Of a stretch of DNA of 27,984 nt, positions 13,597-21,595 are shown one piece after another. The first letter of the stretch is position 1. Each line of letters opens with the position of its first letter. The stretch is from DASXSB01 sp036506275 (GTDB taxonomy: Bacteria > Methylomirabilota > Methylomirabilia > Rokubacteriales > CSP1-6), in contig DASXSB010000044.1 of the NCBI GenBank assembly GCA_036506275.1, positions 1-27,984 on the forward strand, given 5' to 3'. The notes beneath the pieces are model-generated. The model saw nothing but the letters and a program-made list of their open reading frames with translations. It was not told the DNA's origin and did not search any database. Position numbers and translations under genes: made by a program.

Positions 13597-14031
13597 ATGA
13601 ACAGCATGCTTCGCTGGTCCCCGACCCGGCAGTTCCACTTCCACCAGGATGTCGACGACCTCTTCGAGAAGCTCCTCGACGGCGCCACCCCTCAGCGTTC
13701 GTCGTGGCTGCCCGCGGCAGAGGGCCGAATCGAGGACGGCACTTACGTCATCCAGTTCGCGCTCCCGGGCGTGGATCCGAAGGACGTCGAGGTGTCTTTG
13801 ATGGACAACGTCCTCACCGTCAAGGGCGAGCGCAAGCCGGACCACGACACCGCGGGCAAGGAGTATTTCGTCCGCGAAGTTGCGTACGGCGCGTTCGAGC
13901 GGAACTTCACCCTTCCGGAGGGCGTCGATGCCGCCCAGGTGCAGGCGAAGTTCGTGAAGGGCATGCTCGAGGTAAGGGTCGCCGCCCCGCAAGCCGTGAT
14001 ACCGAGAATGATCGAAGTCACGACCGCCTGA
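13597..14031 (+). CDS. Hsp20/alpha-crystallin small heat-shock protein
   Basis: A 144-residue small heat-shock chaperone. A variable N-terminus (MNSMLRWSPTRQFHFHQDVD) precedes the alpha-crystallin domain (about 45-135) with GTYVIQFALPGVDPKDVEVS, DNVLTVKGERK, FVREVAYGAFERNFTLPEGV and GMLEVRV. A short tail with an I-E-V element follows. Such proteins form oligomers and hold unfolding proteins in a refoldable state in the cytoplasm. AAGGAG is seven bases before the ATG. It is a single-gene unit with its own AT-rich promoter and a strong terminator on each side. Heat induction is likely from family knowledge, but no known operator is visible. Confidence 0.95.
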   Translation: MNSMLRWSPTRQFHFHQDVDDLFEKLLDGATPQRSSWLPAAEGRIEDGTYVIQFALPGVDPKDVEVSLMDNVLTVKGERKPDHDTAGKEYFVREVAYGAFERNFTLPEGVDAAQVQAKFVKGMLEVRVAAPQAVIPRMIEVTTA

Positions 14032-14065
14032 TCGAGACCGAGTCCTAAAACGGCCCATCATCGTG

Positions 14066-14105
14066 ATCGGGCACTTCCACACGGCGGGAGTGCCCGATTT
14101 GTTTT
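14066..14105 (+). terminator. Rho-independent terminator after the Hsp20 gene
   Basis: ATCGGGCACTTCC (14066-14078) pairs with GGGAGTGCCCGAT (14086-14098) across a seven-base loop, with one G-T pair, followed by TTGTTTTG. It lies 35 bp past the Hsp20 stop codon. Confidence 0.92.
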
Positions 14106-14147
14106 GTGCGCTCGCCACGGTCCCGGTGGCTGGTGAAGGAGGCGGGC

Positions 14148-14675
14148 TTGAACGGAAAGACCCTTATCGCAGCGCTGGTGTTCTGGGTGATAGGTCTCAT
14201 GCCCCTCCCGGCATCCGCGGACTCCGTGTTCTCGCTCGACGACAAGACGCTCGTCACGAAGAGCGCCGTCGCCGTCCTCACCGACGAGTTCTTCGGCGGC
14301 CGGACCAACGCGCTCCGGATTCTTTTCACTCCCGAGACGTTGACCGCACAGCAACAGCAGGAGCGCGCGCGCGAGGACTGGCGACTGACGAAGGACTACG
14401 CGGTCGTCGTCCTGTTCCTGGACAAGAGCAATCGGATCACGCAGGTGAACATTACGGTCGTCATTCCGGGCCAGACCGTCGTTCGTACCGTCGCTTACAA
14501 GCAGCCGGAGCTGCAACCGTTCGCGGCCGGCTACTCGTATGACGGAAAGCGGCTCAAACTCCGAAGCGAGGGGAGCTTCACGGAAGCGACGCCGGGCATG
14601 GCGCCCATCAAGCTCGGGTGGGACATGGACGTCAACGCCCCCGTCGTGGACCGCCTCGGCGCCGCCAAGAAGTAA
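14148..14675 (+). CDS. Secreted protein of unknown function
   Basis: This is a 175-residue protein with a signal peptide (NGKTLIAALVFWVIGLMPLP, likely cut after ASA near residue 24). I do not recognise the mature part. It contains SAVAVLTDEFFGGRTNALRI, a short glutamine run (TAQQQQERARED), YAVVVLFLDKSNRITQVNI, TVVIPGQTVVRTVAY and KRLKLRSEGSF, suggesting a beta-rich periplasmic fold. The start is taken as TTG 14148, because GGAGG ends five bases before it; the upstream GTG at 14106 sits in the T-tail of the Hsp20 terminator. The mRNA therefore probably starts after 14106, although no promoter is obvious. Confidence 0.7.
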   Translation: MNGKTLIAALVFWVIGLMPLPASADSVFSLDDKTLVTKSAVAVLTDEFFGGRTNALRILFTPETLTAQQQQERAREDWRLTKDYAVVVLFLDKSNRITQVNITVVIPGQTVVRTVAYKQPELQPFAAGYSYDGKRLKLRSEGSFTEATPGMAPIKLGWDMDVNAPVVDRLGAAKK

Positions 14676-14705
14676 CGCGGGCGGGAAGTAGCGCGGGCGA
14701 GAATA

Positions 14706-14738
14706 GTGCCGGCGGCCCCCCGGAGCGCCGCCGGCGCA
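14706..14738. terminator. Hairpin between convergent genes; candidate two-way terminator
   Basis: GCCGGCGGC (14708-14716) pairs perfectly with GCCGCCGGC (14727-14735), extended by a T-G, a G-C and an A/T pair outside. It lies between the ends of the secreted protein gene (14675) and the beta-propeller gene (14749). No T-run is present. Confidence 0.5.
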
Positions 14739-14748
14739 GTGATCCGGG

Positions 14749-15936
14749 CTACTTCTCGGCGGTCCGGATGGCCACCGGGCCGCCGTTCATCTTCACGCGC
14801 TGGCCGGTGTCCTTCAGCATGGTGCCGTCCCACGAGAATACCCAGTAATCCTTCTCGACCATGTTGCCGACGAGGAGGGTCTTGCCGTCGGCGCTGAAGA
14901 CCACGCCCTGCGACCACCGCCCGATGGGCGCCTCCGCCACCCGCTCGAACGTGTTGCGGCCCGTGATGCGGACGATGACGAGCTTGCCGGCCGGGTTGTA
15001 GAAGGGCGACTCCTTGGCGCGGTTGCTCCCGTTGTGGACCACCACGGCCACGACCGAGCTGTCCGGCGAGATCTTGAGGCCTTCCGCCGTCGATCCGAGC
15101 ACGCCGATGGTGTCGACCACGCGCGGCGGCCCCGGCGTCGTGCCGCGGCGGCTCGCCGTGAGGTCGATGAGGCTGATGCTGTCGTTGTCACCGCTGGTGG
15201 AGCCGGCGAGGTTGCCGACGACGGCGAAGAAGCCGTTCGACGCGATGTCGAGCACGATGGGACGGACGCCCGCCGTCATGTCGCGCTTCGCGTATTCGAC
15301 CTTCGTGCCGTCGATCGAGAGCACGGAGATCTTGTTGTCGAGCTGGCGCGACACGAGGGCGGTCTTGCCGTCGGGCGCGATCGCCACCATGCCGCCGCCC
15401 GCCTTCTCACCCCCGACCTCGACCGTTCCCGCCGGCTTGACCGTCTTGCCCTGGATGGTGAACACCGACACGGTGCCGTCCACGATGTTCGAGACCAGCG
15501 CGAGCGTTCCCTGACGATTGATCGAGATTCCCGAGGCGCCCTTGCCGGCCTCGAGCGTGGCGAGAACCGCGGGCGGATTCGCCTTGAGATCGATCACGGT
15601 CACGCGATTGTCGGGCGTTTGCTTCGTGGGATCGGCGGGATCGACCTTGTTCGACGCCGTCACCATGGCCAGGCTCTCGTCCGGGGTCACGGCGATGCTG
15701 AGCGGGGGACCGACGACGCTCACGGGCGCGTGCACCTCGCCGAGCACGCGCGGCGGCGACGCCTTCAGATCGAGGATGGTCACGGTGTCGGGGGGCGCAT
15801 TGGGCACCACCTTCACCACGCCGTTCTCGTTCATGACCTTGTTGTCGTTGGCCGACACGGCGATCTGCGCGGCGGCGGCGTGAGCCAGCACGACCGTCGG
15901 AACCATGGCCAGCACCAGGGAACGCAAGAGTGTCAT
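14749..15936 (-). CDS. Secreted beta-propeller (YVTN/lactonase-type) repeat protein
   Basis: This 395-residue protein has a signal peptide (MTLLRSLVLAMVPTVVLAHA, cut after AAA near 22). The mature part has repeated blade units: DTVTILDLKASPPRVLGEV, LSIAVTPDESLAMVTASNKV, NRVTVIDLKANPPAVLATLE, GISINRQGTLALVSNIVDG, MVAIAPDGKTALVSRQLDNK and GVVFSADGKTLLVGNM. The spacing fits a seven-bladed propeller as in YVTN-repeat proteins and 6-phosphogluconolactonase relatives. It is probably periplasmic; enzyme or binding role is unknown. GAGGAGG lies five bases before ATG 15936. It is transcribed towards the secreted protein gene, meeting it at a hairpin. Confidence 0.85.
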   Translation of the reverse strand: MTLLRSLVLAMVPTVVLAHAAAAQIAVSANDNKVMNENGVVKVVPNAPPDTVTILDLKASPPRVLGEVHAPVSVVGPPLSIAVTPDESLAMVTASNKVDPADPTKQTPDNRVTVIDLKANPPAVLATLEAGKGASGISINRQGTLALVSNIVDGTVSVFTIQGKTVKPAGTVEVGGEKAGGGMVAIAPDGKTALVSRQLDNKISVLSIDGTKVEYAKRDMTAGVRPIVLDIASNGFFAVVGNLAGSTSGDNDSISLIDLTASRRGTTPGPPRVVDTIGVLGSTAEGLKISPDSSVVAVVVHNGSNRAKESPFYNPAGKLVIVRITGRNTFERVAEAPIGRWSQGVVFSADGKTLLVGNMVEKDYWVFSWDGTMLKDTGQRVKMNGGPVAIRTAEK

Positions 15937-16034
15937 CGCAGCCTCCTCGAGGGTGGTCAGGCGGCCCTGAGGAGACCACATCGGCCCCGTGTTCACAAGG
16001 CGCGGCGCGAAGGCGGCGACGCGCGAGGGCCCGA

Positions 16035-16063
16035 TTGGCATCGATCGGTCGCTCTGCCATAAT
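16035..16063 (+). promoter_or_regulatory. Sigma-70-type promoter giving a probable leaderless mRNA
   Basis: TTGGCA (16035-16040), a 17-bp spacer and CATAAT (16058-16063) match the consensus well. The expected start of transcription, about seven bases after the -10 box, falls on or next to the A of ATG 16071, and no ribosome-binding site is present. Confidence 0.6.
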
Positions 16064-16070
16064 TCCCGCC

Positions 16071-16859
16071 ATGCTGCCTCTCCAGATCCATATCCATGAA
16101 ATTGCCCGGCGGGCCGCCGCTGCCGACGACGATCCCTCCCTTCTCGCGTTGCGCGCGGGAAGTCCGAAAGTCTCCAGCCCGCCCAGCGGTATCGGGGACA
16201 TCATGCGGAAGGGCAGCAGCGGTGGGAAGAAGCTGACGCCCGGGTTGACGTTGATCAAGAACGCGGCGGCCTTCCGTACGCCGGCCTTCATCACCACCAA
16301 CACCCACGAGCGCGACGGCCATACCGTCCGCCATTACGCGACCGTGCAGCGTACGGACGCCCAGGACGTCGAGCACGAGTCCTTCTATGCGGCCGCCGGT
16401 GACCATATCCAGCCGGGGCATGTGGAGACGCGCGCGGGGCACCGGTACCAGTACTTCTGGCGGGTCACGGAGAAGATCTCCGACCTCATCCGTGCCGGCG
16501 AGCAAGAGCACCTGGACGACGCCCGACGCGCCTTCGAGCTGACCTACAAGCGGATCGCCGACGAGATCAACGCGCTCGTCGGCACTCGCTTCGGACCGGC
16601 GGACACCCCGGACAAGGCGACGCAGCTGGCGGAGGCGGCGCTGGCCGCCAAGCTGCCCCGGGAGCTGGGGACGAACCCGGCGAACTGGACGCGCGTGCTG
16701 GACCGCTTGCTGGATCAGAGCAAGACGCGCGACACCAAGGGCTGGCACTACATGCAGACGGGCGAGGTGATCACCGAGAAGGATCGGATCGTGGAGATGG
16801 TAGTGCCCTCGACCTTCGCCCAGATCGGAGTCGCGTCCGACAAAGTCGTAAACCTCTAA
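16071..16859 (+). CDS. Unrecognised protein, first gene of a two-component unit
   Basis: This 262-residue protein has no signal peptide or membrane segment. The N-terminus has HIHEIARRAAA and a glycine/serine-rich linker with KGSSGGKKLTPGL. The centre carries HYATVQRTDAQDVEHESFYA, HIQPGHVETRAGHRYQYFWR and a helical stretch ISDLIRAGEQEHLDDARRAF, followed by ELTYKRIADEINALVG. The E-x-E-H-x-x-D-x-x-x-A-F pattern and many histidines recall conserved blocks in some secreted-toxin or contractile-system effector proteins, but this is a weak likeness and no function should be assumed. A promoter with no leader directly precedes it, and the histidine kinase gene begins 10 bp after its stop. Confidence 0.7.
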   Translation: MLPLQIHIHEIARRAAAADDDPSLLALRAGSPKVSSPPSGIGDIMRKGSSGGKKLTPGLTLIKNAAAFRTPAFITTNTHERDGHTVRHYATVQRTDAQDVEHESFYAAAGDHIQPGHVETRAGHRYQYFWRVTEKISDLIRAGEQEHLDDARRAFELTYKRIADEINALVGTRFGPADTPDKATQLAEAALAAKLPRELGTNPANWTRVLDRLLDQSKTRDTKGWHYMQTGEVITEKDRIVEMVVPSTFAQIGVASDKVVNL

Positions 16860-16869
16860 CGGTTGCGTG

Positions 16870-18477
16870 ATGACCCGGCGGGATCGCCTGAATCCGCTCG
16901 TCACTTTTCTCCTCACCCACACACCGCTCGGTCGTGTCGTGGGCTGGGTGGCGCGTGTCCCCGTCTCCGTCCACACCAAGCTCGTCGTCGCCTTCCTCTT
17001 GATCACGCTGCTGTTCATCGTGATGGCGGGCTTCAGCCTGCGCGGCATCGCGCACACGACCAAGCAGGGGCGACTCCTCGATCAGGCGCACCAGCGCGTG
17101 GAGCTGTCGCACCAGATCGAGCACGCCCTCACCCGCCAGATGAATTACACGGCGCTCGCCCTGCTCGCGCCCGCGGAAGGCACCGTCGCCCGCATCCTGC
17201 GCGAGAACAACCGGCTCAACAACACGCTCGCCCAGCTCGAGGGCGAGGCGGCGGCCTCCGAGCGCGAGCTGATCCAGCAGATCCGCGCGCGGCAGGAAGA
17301 CGCCATGGACGCCGTGGCCGACATCGCCAACGCCATCCGCGACAACCGGCTCGATGAGGTGAGGACGGGTTTGCTCGGGCGTGGCGAGCGCGTCTACCAG
17401 GAGATCGAGACGCTCGTGGGGCGGCTCGTGCAAGCCGAGCAGGCGCGCATGGCCCGGTTGCGCGATGCCGTCGATGCCGGCAATCGCCGCACGCTCGGGA
17501 TGGCCGCCGCCTTCGCCGCCGCCGCTATCGGTCTCGCCCTCGTGGGCGGGTTCGTCATCTCGTGGTCGTTCGTCCTGCCCGTCCGCGAGGCCGAGGCGTT
17601 CCTGACCCAGGTCGCCGCCGGCAACCTCGGGGCCACCATCACGGTGCCGAACCGCGACGAGTTCGGCGTCCTCGCGGAGCGGATGAACCGCATGAGCCGC
17701 GAGCTCCAGCGGCTCGTCGCTGAGCAGCAGCAGGCGGCGGCGACGCTGCGCGTCCTCAACGAGCAGCTCGAGCAGGCGAGCCGCGCGAAGTCGGAGTTCC
17801 TCGCCAACATGAGCCACGAGCTGCGGACGCCCATGAACGCCATCCTCGGCTTCACGGAAATGCTCCTCGACGGCCTCTACGGCGAGCTGCCCGCGGACCT
17901 GCGCGAGCCGCTCGCCGACATCCAGACCAATGGGCGGCACCTGCTCCGCCTCATCAACGAGGTGCTGGATCTCTCCAAGATCGAGGCCGGGCGCATGGAG
18001 CTCGTCATGGACGAGTATCCGATCGACCAGGTCGTGGACTCGGTGCGGGCGTCCTTGCGCTCGCTCGCGGTGGAGAAGGGTCTCGAGTTCGTGACGAGGG
18101 TGGCGCCCGATCTGCCCCTGGCCTACGGCGACGGCCGGCGCATCGTGCAGTGCCTCTTGAACCTGGCCGGCAACGCGCTGAAGTTCACCCGGAAGGGCCG
18201 GGTGGAGATCAGCGTGGAGCAGGACGGCGACAGCGTCATGTACCGCGTGTCCGATACCGGCATCGGCATTCCCGGCACGGAGCTCGCCAACGTGTTCGCC
18301 GAGTTCCGGCAGGTCGACGCCACCGTCTCCCGCGAGTTCGGCGGCACCGGGCTCGGACTCAGCATCACCAAGAAGTTCGTCGAGCTGCACGGGGGCCGCA
18401 TCGGCGTCGAGAGCGAGGTGGGGAAGGGATCGACGTTCTGGTTCACGGTGCCGCTCAAGGCGAGCGTGCCGCCATGA
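16870..18477 (+). CDS. Membrane-bound sensor histidine kinase
   Basis: It has 535 residues from ATG 16870 (GTG 16867 adds one residue). TM1 is about 38-58 (LVVAFLLITLLFIVMAG) and TM2 about 212-234 (FAAAAIGLALVGGFVISW), leaving a helical periplasmic sensor of about 150 residues of four-helix-bundle type. A HAMP domain follows (FVLPVREAEAFL, DEFGVLAERMNRMS), then a coiled coil, the HisKA box SHELRTPMNAILGF with the phospho-acceptor His near 317, and an HATPase domain with NLAGNALKFT, DTGIGIPG and GTGLGLSITKKFVELHGG. No attached receiver is present. Its stop overlaps the ATG of the next gene in ATGA, so kinase and receiver should be made together. The ligand is unknown. Confidence 0.93.
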   Translation: MTRRDRLNPLVTFLLTHTPLGRVVGWVARVPVSVHTKLVVAFLLITLLFIVMAGFSLRGIAHTTKQGRLLDQAHQRVELSHQIEHALTRQMNYTALALLAPAEGTVARILRENNRLNNTLAQLEGEAAASERELIQQIRARQEDAMDAVADIANAIRDNRLDEVRTGLLGRGERVYQEIETLVGRLVQAEQARMARLRDAVDAGNRRTLGMAAAFAAAAIGLALVGGFVISWSFVLPVREAEAFLTQVAAGNLGATITVPNRDEFGVLAERMNRMSRELQRLVAEQQQAAATLRVLNEQLEQASRAKSEFLANMSHELRTPMNAILGFTEMLLDGLYGELPADLREPLADIQTNGRHLLRLINEVLDLSKIEAGRMELVMDEYPIDQVVDSVRASLRSLAVEKGLEFVTRVAPDLPLAYGDGRRIVQCLLNLAGNALKFTRKGRVEISVEQDGDSVMYRVSDTGIGIPGTELANVFAEFRQVDATVSREFGGTGLGLSITKKFVELHGGRIGVESEVGKGSTFWFTVPLKASVPP

Positions 18478-18848
18478 AGCAGCCGACCGTGCTCTACGTC
18501 GAGGACAACGAGTACAACCGCAAGATCGTGCGCCAGCTCCTGAGCCGCACGAGCTACCGGCTGGTGGAGGCGGTGGACGGCGAGACCGGGCTCGCCATGA
18601 TCAAGGAGGAGCGGCCGGACCTCGTGCTGATGGACGTGCAGCTCCCGAAGATGTCCGGGCTCGACGTCACGCGCGCGCTGCGCACCGACGCCGCCACCGC
18701 CGAGATCCCGATCATCATGGTGACGTCATTCGCGCTAAGCGGCGACGACCAGAAAGCGAAGGCGGCGGGCGCCTCCGCCTATCTCGCCAAGCCGTACAGT
18801 CCCCGCGAGCTGCTGGCGCTGGTCCGCAAGCTCCTTCCGGAAGGTTGA
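18474..18848 (+). CDS. Single-domain response regulator (CheY/DivK-like)
   Basis: A 124-residue receiver with no output domain. The acidic pair Glu10/Asp11 is in VLYVEDNEYNRKIV, the phospho-acceptor Asp54 is in LVLMDVQLPKMSG, with Thr84 in IIMVTSFA and Lys106 in YLAKPYS. The NEYNRK segment is typical of DivK and CheY-like partners of hybrid kinases. The signal probably passes by protein contact rather than by DNA binding. The start overlaps the kinase stop in ATGA, so it is the probable target of that kinase. Translation from the other frame (18150 on) is a shadow of the kinase. Confidence 0.93.
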   Translation: MKQPTVLYVEDNEYNRKIVRQLLSRTSYRLVEAVDGETGLAMIKEERPDLVLMDVQLPKMSGLDVTRALRTDAATAEIPIIMVTSFALSGDDQKAKAAGASAYLAKPYSPRELLALVRKLLPEG

Positions 18849-18879
18849 TCGTTCGCAGGTGATTCGAGAGGAGGCGGCG

Positions 18880-19317
18880 ATGGTGAGGGTGAAGCCGTGC
18901 ACGCGCGCGTTGTCGGTCATGGCGGTGGTGCTGGCGTGCGCGGGACCGCTCGCGGTGCAGGCCGGTCAGGAAGAGCAGTTCACGCCCGAGTTCCGTGAGG
19001 TGCGATCGAGTCACGATCCCAAGCACACGCCGCGCATCGTCGCCCCCGACTCGGTGAAGCGCGGGCAGTGGTTCGACGTCACGGTGACGGTGGGGGCGGA
19101 CAGCATCCATCCCTCGCTGTCGGAGCACTTCGTCCGCTACATCGCGCTCTACAAGGACACCACCGAGATCGCCCGCGTGTACCTGCACCCGGTGTTCTCG
19201 GCGCCGAAGGTGACCTTCACGGTGTCGCTCGACGAGGGAGGCATGCTCAAGGCGCAGGCGGAGCCGACGCACTCCGCAGCGTGGGAGGCCTCGCGCAAGA
19301 TCGCGGTCGTGCCTTGA
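18880..19317 (+). CDS. Exported superoxide-reductase-like (SORL domain) protein lacking the Cys ligand
   Basis: This 145-residue protein has a signal peptide (MVRVKPCTRALSVMAVVLAC, likely cut after VQA near 28). The mature domain matches class II superoxide reductase/desulfoferrodoxin proteins: KHTPRIVAPDSVKRGQWFDV, TVTVGADSIHPSLSEHFVRY, ARVYLHPVFSAPKVTFTVSL. The histidines expected as iron ligands are mostly present. The C-terminal C-N-x-H-G-x-W signature is changed to AEPTHSAAW, so the axial cysteine is missing and classical superoxide reductase activity is doubtful. ATG 18880 is five bases after GGAGG; an upstream GTG at 18859 is less likely. It follows the receiver gene by 31 bp on the same strand and converges with the cupredoxin-like gene. 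Confidence 0.8.
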   Translation: MVRVKPCTRALSVMAVVLACAGPLAVQAGQEEQFTPEFREVRSSHDPKHTPRIVAPDSVKRGQWFDVTVTVGADSIHPSLSEHFVRYIALYKDTTEIARVYLHPVFSAPKVTFTVSLDEGGMLKAQAEPTHSAAWEASRKIAVVP

Positions 19318-19326
19318 GCGCGAGCG

Positions 19327-20013
19327 CTACTTGAGGCCGAGCTCGATCGTCACCGGCGTGGCGCCGTCGGCGACGGTGATCTTCTGACTCGAGCGACCCA
19401 GGCGCTCGTGCCAGACCTGGAGCGTATGCGGCCCGGGCGGGACGTTCGGCAGCCGGAAACGTCCCTTCTCGTCGGACAGCGCGTAGAACGGGTGGTCCGT
19501 CACCACCACCCAGCCCCGCATCCACGAGTGCAGATCGCAGTCCACACGGACGAACTCGGGCTTGGCGAACGTGACCGGAATGGTGCGGCCCTTCGGCTGC
19601 GTGCGGTTGAAGGGCGGATTCTCCTTGGGCGCGCTGTGCAGGTTGTGGAGGAGCCGGTCGCTGTTCAGGAAGTCCACCGTGCCGCGCGCGGGCACCAGCA
19701 CCACCCGCGGCGCGAACACGCACTCCTTCTGATCCATCTGTGTCGGTTCGGCCGCCGCCGGCGCCGCCGCGCCCGCGGGCGGGTTCTCCAGCCACACGAC
19801 GACGTTGCGGATCTCGCGCGCTTCCGTCACCACGAGGTCGCCGACGTCTTTCTCGTTGCCGCACACGTACTGATCGATGGTGACCGGGATCTTCTTGACG
19901 GCGGGCGGCGGACTGTTCAGCAAGACGCGCCCCTGGATCTCACCGGCCGCGGCCACGCCTGACGAGAGGAGAGCACCGGCGACGAGGACCGAGAGAGCGG
20001 ATCGCCGGGTCAT
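19327..20013 (-). CDS. Periplasmic cupredoxin-like protein with carboxypeptidase-regulatory-like fold
   Basis: A 228-residue protein with a signal peptide (MTRRSALSVLVAGALLSSGV, cut after AAA near 23). The body has GEIQGRVLLNSPPPAVKKIP, DQYVCGNEK, then the copper-site segments VDFLNSDRLLHNLHS and FVRVDCDLHSWMRGWVVV. The His, Cys, His and Met are spaced as in plastocyanin-type blue copper sites. The C-terminal GRFRLPNVPPGPHTLQVWHE has the CarboxypepD_reg/beta-sandwich repeat look. A second cysteine pair may form a disulfide. It is probably a periplasmic electron carrier or copper-binding protein. It converges with the SORL gene, their stops ten bases apart, which suggests a shared redox setting but not one transcript. 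Confidence 0.85.
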   Translation of the reverse strand: MTRRSALSVLVAGALLSSGVAAAGEIQGRVLLNSPPPAVKKIPVTIDQYVCGNEKDVGDLVVTEAREIRNVVVWLENPPAGAAAPAAAEPTQMDQKECVFAPRVVLVPARGTVDFLNSDRLLHNLHSAPKENPPFNRTQPKGRTIPVTFAKPEFVRVDCDLHSWMRGWVVVTDHPFYALSDEKGRFRLPNVPPGPHTLQVWHERLGRSSQKITVADGATPVTIELGLK

Positions 20014-20082
20014 GGATGCTCACGATATCACGAGCCGCGCGCGACGCCAGCCCGTGCCGCCTTTCGTGGTGGCCGCGACGGG

Positions 20083-21591
20083 TCAGGCGACGGGCGCGAC
20101 GGCGGGACGGAGACGACGCCGGAACCGCAGCAGCAACGGCCCCGCCAGCGCCAGCACGGGAATGGCGAGGATCGCCATCGTCAGCGGCCGCGCGACGAGA
20201 TCGACCACGCTCCCTTGCGTGATCGAGAGCGACTGCCGCAGCGTCTTCTCCATCATCGGGCCCAGCACGAGCGCGACCACGAGCGGCGAGGCGTCCACGC
20301 GGAGCTTCCGCAGCGCGTAGCCGAAGACGCCGAAGACGACCAGGATCCAGAGGTCGAGGTAGCTGTTGCTGAGGCTGAACGCGCCCACCAGGCAGAGCAC
20401 GAGCACCAGCGTGGCGAGCACGTGCTGGGGCAGGCGCAGCACGCTCACGAACACGCCCACGAGCGGCAGATTGAGGACGAGCAGGAGCAGATTGCCGATG
20501 TACATGCTGGCCACGAAGCCCCAGAAGACTTCCGGGCGCTGGGAGATCATCAGCGGCCCCGGCTGGAGTCCGTGGATGACGAGCGCGCCGAGCAGGATGG
20601 CGGTGGCCGGCGAGAACGGGATCCCGAGCGAGAGCAGCGGCACCATGGCGCCGGCAGTGGCGGCGTTGTTGGCCGATTCGGGCGCGGCCACGCCCTCGAT
20701 GGCGCCGTGCCCGAACTTTTCCGGTGTCCGCGACACTTTCTTCTCGAGGTTGTAGGCGATGAACGTCGAGAGCACGGCCGCCGGTCCCGGGATGAGGCCG
20801 GTGGCGAAGCCGACGACGGAGCCGCGGGCGATGGGCGCCCACGAGCGCCGCCACTCCTCCGGCGTGGGCAGGAGCTCGCGGAGCCGCACGCTCGCGATCT
20901 TCGCCTTCTTGATTCCCTCTTCCGCGAGCAGGAGGACTTCTGCCACGCCGTAGAGACCCATGATCACGGGCACCAGATCGACGCCTTGCGAAAGCGTGAC
21001 CGATCCGAACGTGAAGCGACGCACGGCCGAGATCGTGTCCATGCCGACCGTGCCGAGGGCGAGCCCGATCGCCACCATCACGAACGAGTAGATCAAGGAG
21101 CCTCCGGAAAGGCGGGACAGGAGCAGCAGCCCGCCGAGCGCGATCGCGAAGTATTCCGGCGGTCCGAACCGGAGCGCGAGGTCCGCCAGCCAGCTCGCGG
21201 CGAGCATGATGCCGAGAACGCCGAGCGTACCCGCGATGAACGAGCCGACGGCGGCGATGGTGAGGGCGGCGCCGGCGCGGCCCTTGCGCGTCATCTGATA
21301 GCCGTCGAGCAGCGTGACCACGGACCCCGCCTCGCCGGGAACGTTGACGAGAATGGAGGTCGTCGAGCCGCCGTACATGGCGCCGTAGTAGATGCCGGCG
21401 AGCATGATCAGCGCCGTCGCGGGATCGAGCGCGAACGTCGACGGCAGCAGCAGCGCCATGGCGCCCACGGGCCCGATGCCGGGCAACACGCCGACGATGG
21501 TGCCGACGAGCACGCCGAACAAGCACGCGAGCAGGTTGGTCGTCGTCAGGGCGACCGTGAAGCCGTAGGCAAGGCCCTCCAGCGGCCCCAT
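20083..21591 (-). CDS. tctA: TctA, large permease of a tripartite tricarboxylate transporter
   Basis: A 502-residue very hydrophobic protein with about 11-12 membrane segments. It shows the TctA family marks: LVGTIVGVLPGIGPVGAMAL near the N-terminus, IYYGAMYGGSTTSILVNVPG and, in the repeat-related second half, GSVVGFATGLIPGPAAVLS and APESANNAATAGAMVPLLSL. These are the two inverted Gly/Pro-rich loops that line the transport path. It works with TctB and the periplasmic TctC in sodium- or proton-coupled uptake of carboxylates. The gene starts four bases after the TctB stop, in the order C-B-A. The ribosome-binding site is weak, so coupling to TctB is likely. Confidence 0.97.
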   Translation of the reverse strand: MGPLEGLAYGFTVALTTTNLLACLFGVLVGTIVGVLPGIGPVGAMALLLPSTFALDPATALIMLAGIYYGAMYGGSTTSILVNVPGEAGSVVTLLDGYQMTRKGRAGAALTIAAVGSFIAGTLGVLGIMLAASWLADLALRFGPPEYFAIALGGLLLLSRLSGGSLIYSFVMVAIGLALGTVGMDTISAVRRFTFGSVTLSQGVDLVPVIMGLYGVAEVLLLAEEGIKKAKIASVRLRELLPTPEEWRRSWAPIARGSVVGFATGLIPGPAAVLSTFIAYNLEKKVSRTPEKFGHGAIEGVAAPESANNAATAGAMVPLLSLGIPFSPATAILLGALVIHGLQPGPLMISQRPEVFWGFVASMYIGNLLLLVLNLPLVGVFVSVLRLPQHVLATLVLVLCLVGAFSLSNSYLDLWILVVFGVFGYALRKLRVDASPLVVALVLGPMMEKTLRQSLSITQGSVVDLVARPLTMAILAIPVLALAGPLLLRFRRRLRPAVAPVA

Positions 21592-21595
21592 CAGC

